A DNA stretch of 64,000 nt from Heterobilharzia americana (taxonomy: Eukaryota > Platyhelminthes > Trematoda > Strigeidida > Schistosomatidae): NCBI GenBank assembly GCA_944470555.2, contig OX104129.1, positions 67,387,747-67,451,746 of the forward strand, written 5' to 3'. Position 1 is the stretch's first letter. The number at the start of each line of letters is the position of its first letter. The translations under genes and the position numbers were made by a program. Below the pieces are notes generated by a model that made no database searches, was not told where the DNA came from, and was given only the letters and a program-made list of their open reading frames with translations. This document shows, piece by piece, positions 62,397 to 64,000 of the stretch.

Positions 62397-63993
62397 AGAC
62401 GAAGATTATCTGAAAAATGTGATGTATTTGCGCAATACATTTCGAACAATCTGATCACACATTTACTTGTCAAGTCAATTTATATATGAAAATTAAAGGT
62501 GAAATATAGTGAATATGAAAAGGTTGTGACACTAGTCTTGGTAATATAATCAAATAAGGATTACCAAGGTAAATTAAGTGAAACAACAAGAAAATGTTTT
62601 CTTTTGATGTTAACTCTCTGTTTACAAATGTGCCTCTAACGAAGACAATAAATATTCTTTGCAACCACATATCTTCGAATTATCCTTCTTTCCCTATTCC
62701 TTCAACTTATTTGAAAGAACTGCTTTTTTTATGTACTGATAAGGTTCATTTCACTTTCGAAGGTGAACACTTTCGGCAAATTGATGGTGTAGCCATGGGG
62801 AGTCCATTAGGACCGTTATTAGCTGATGTATATATGTCACATACTGAACTAATGGCTCAAGATTTAATCACCAATGTCACACTTTATAGAAGGTATGTGG
62901 ATGATATCCTTGTAATATGTGACACAGATGAGGATGCCAAGAGGTTATTAAAAAGGCTTAATACCGTACAAGATCATATCAGTCTGACATGTGAGGAAGA
63001 AAAAGACCATCAACTTGCATTTCTTGATATACTCTTGTGCCGGAGGGAAGATGGATCTATAAGACGATCAATATATAGGAAGTCTACTTGGACAGGACAG
63101 TATTTGAATTTTCATAGTTTTTGTCCGATGAAATATAAGAGAGGCTTAGTAAGATGCTTGTTCAATAGAATCCAACGTATTTGTACATCTGATACGATGG
63201 ATGATGAGAATAAGTTTCTGACAGACACTCTAGTGGAAAACGGTTATCCATTACAGTTTGTCAACCATTGTAAAAAGCAGTTGACCCCAAAGCCTACAGT
63301 TTCCTCGGTCCCGAAGAAAAGCATATTTCTTAAAGTACCATACAGAGGGGAAACAAGTAGTATGATATTGAAGCAGAGATTAAAATCTGTTAAAACAAAC
63401 TATGCAGCTCAGCTTATCATTGTTGAGACGACAAAACACCTGCTTCACCACAAACCTCAACCTCGCACAAATGATTACATCACATCCTACTGCGTTTACC
63501 AATTTACATGTATGTGTGGGCACACATACATCGGGAGGAGTAATCGTTCAATGCAGACTAGGGTGGGTGAACACATCCCCAAATGGCTAGAAAAACAGTT
63601 TAACACACAAACTTTGATAAGTGCAGGTGACAGACATCCATCGTCATCTATAGCAAAACATATTATTGAAATGAATCACAGGGTTAATACGAAAACAGCG
63701 TTTAAGATAATATACAGGAATAATCAGGGGCGTATACTGAAGTTTGCCGAAGCGTTAGCCATTCGTAAACTTAATCCCCCGCTGTGTGTACAAAAACAAT
63801 TTGTTGTTTCACTTAATTTACCTTGGTAATCCTTATCTGATTAGATTACCAAGACTAGTGTCACAACCTTTTCATATTCACTATATTTGACCTTTAATTT
63901 TCATATATAAATTGACTTGACAAGTAAATGTGTGATCAGATTGTTCGAAATGTATTGCGCAAATACATCACATTTTTCAGATAATCTTCGTCT
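62397..63993 (+). mobile_element. Penelope-like element with 193-bp inverted ends
   Basis: Arms 62,397-62,589 and 63,801-63,993 are reverse complements with a few mismatches and no net length difference. The right arm is the true 3' end (it contains the last codons and the ACATTTTTCAGATAATC terminus). The left arm is an inverted copy of it joined directly to RT motif A. The RT N-terminal region is missing. This 5' truncation with an inverted 3' end is typical of PLE insertions. It is the least decayed PLE in the window. Confidence 0.85.
62594..63829 (+). CDS. PLE protein: RT palm to GIY-YIG endonuclease, 5' truncated
   Basis: The 411-codon ORF is uninterrupted. RT motif A FDVNSLFTNVPL begins at residue 4 (Asp5), motif B GVAMGSPLGPLLADVYM at 65-81, motif C YVDD at 101-104, and FLD at 143-145. 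A linker follows (RKSTWTGQYLNFHSF, 152-166). The GIY-YIG domain has C306, C308, H310, TYIGRS at 311-316, R323 and E326-H327, then KHIIEMNH near 345-352 and the C-terminal LAIRKLNPPLCVQKQF. PLE proteins use the endonuclease to nick DNA and the RT to copy RNA. RT motifs before A (present at 44.94-45.38 kb in another copy) are missing, so the real protein would be longer and this ATG is simply an internal Met. The last nine codons overlap the right inverted arm. Confidence 0.9.
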   Translation: MFSFDVNSLFTNVPLTKTINILCNHISSNYPSFPIPSTYLKELLFLCTDKVHFTFEGEHFRQIDGVAMGSPLGPLLADVYMSHTELMAQDLITNVTLYRRYVDDILVICDTDEDAKRLLKRLNTVQDHISLTCEEEKDHQLAFLDILLCRREDGSIRRSIYRKSTWTGQYLNFHSFCPMKYKRGLVRCLFNRIQRICTSDTMDDENKFLTDTLVENGYPLQFVNHCKKQLTPKPTVSSVPKKSIFLKVPYRGETSSMILKQRLKSVKTNYAAQLIIVETTKHLLHHKPQPRTNDYITSYCVYQFTCMCGHTYIGRSNRSMQTRVGEHIPKWLEKQFNTQTLISAGDRHPSSSIAKHIIEMNHRVNTKTAFKIIYRNNQGRILKFAEALAIRKLNPPLCVQKQFVVSLNLPW

Positions 63994-64000
63994 TCTAATA

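Noticed and set aside
1..64000. CRISPR arrays, bacterial operons or phage genes
   Set aside because: The repeats are dispersed transposable elements with tRNA-like heads, not regular short repeats with spacers; there are no dense ORF arrays or ribosome binding sites.
1..64000. Trematode spliced-leader RNA or ribosomal RNA genes
   Set aside because: No sequence resembling the spliced leader exon or conserved rRNA segments was seen on either strand.

Overview
This is eukaryotic, AT-rich, repeat-dominated DNA. The best fit is a blood fluke (Schistosoma or a close relative). The evidence is: many copies of a tRNA-headed short element carrying a hammerhead ribozyme of the schistosome Sm-alpha type; one near full-length RTE-clade LINE of SR2 type and size; CR1-like LINE fragments resembling schistosome SR1; and many Penelope-like elements (PLEs) with a GIY-YIG endonuclease. 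There are no operons, Shine-Dalgarno sites or dense gene arrays. Nearly every long ORF is a retroelement remnant or a chance reading frame. Assignments rest on motif reading and family knowledge; no search was run.

Layout. 0-16 kb: PLE fragments and head-to-head pairs of hammerhead SINEs. 16.2-20.3 kb: two nearly identical 1.2 kb LINE 3' ends in inverted orientation around a 1.7 kb spacer. 20.7-26.5 kb: PLE tails, a CR1-like LINE fragment and a truncated LINE abutting a PLE. 26.82-30.71 kb: an SR2-like RTE element, full length but frameshifted, that split an older SINE and is bounded by an 8-bp target duplication. 31.8-34.4 kb: a 5'-truncated LINE on the minus strand with a 12-bp duplication. 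34.5-56 kb: dense SINE pairs plus three closely related PLE copies at 40.0, 46.4 and 51.2 kb. 56.5-60.6 kb: another CR1-like fragment and nested PLEs, one broken by a SINE with a 12-bp duplication. 62.4-64.0 kb: the best-preserved PLE, a 411-codon ORF between 193-bp inverted repeats.

Possible host gene. Two plus-strand ORF segments are bounded by good splice signals (51,870-51,962 and 60,690-61,231). Their phases are compatible, and joined they would give an N-terminal hydrophobic segment followed by a glycosylation-site-rich domain. This may be part of a TMEM181-like membrane protein gene whose roughly 8.7 kb intron is filled with retroelements; it is a tentative reading.

Main signal. Three SINE families (called F1, F2 and F3 here) share one plan: tRNA-like head with A/B boxes, then a hammerhead core (CTGANGA, stem II, GAAAC, a short self-complementary stem III, cleavage triplet), then a family-specific tail. 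F1 corresponds to Sm-alpha; I do not know F2 or F3 as described ribozyme SINEs. A fourth tRNA-like family (F4) has no visible ribozyme. Copies occur repeatedly as inverted pairs always in minus-then-plus order (heads facing) and as tail-to-head junctions. PLEs in the same window show similar inverted-end structures. This suggests a self-cleaving, possibly circular or dimeric RNA copied by PLE-type machinery with snap-back.
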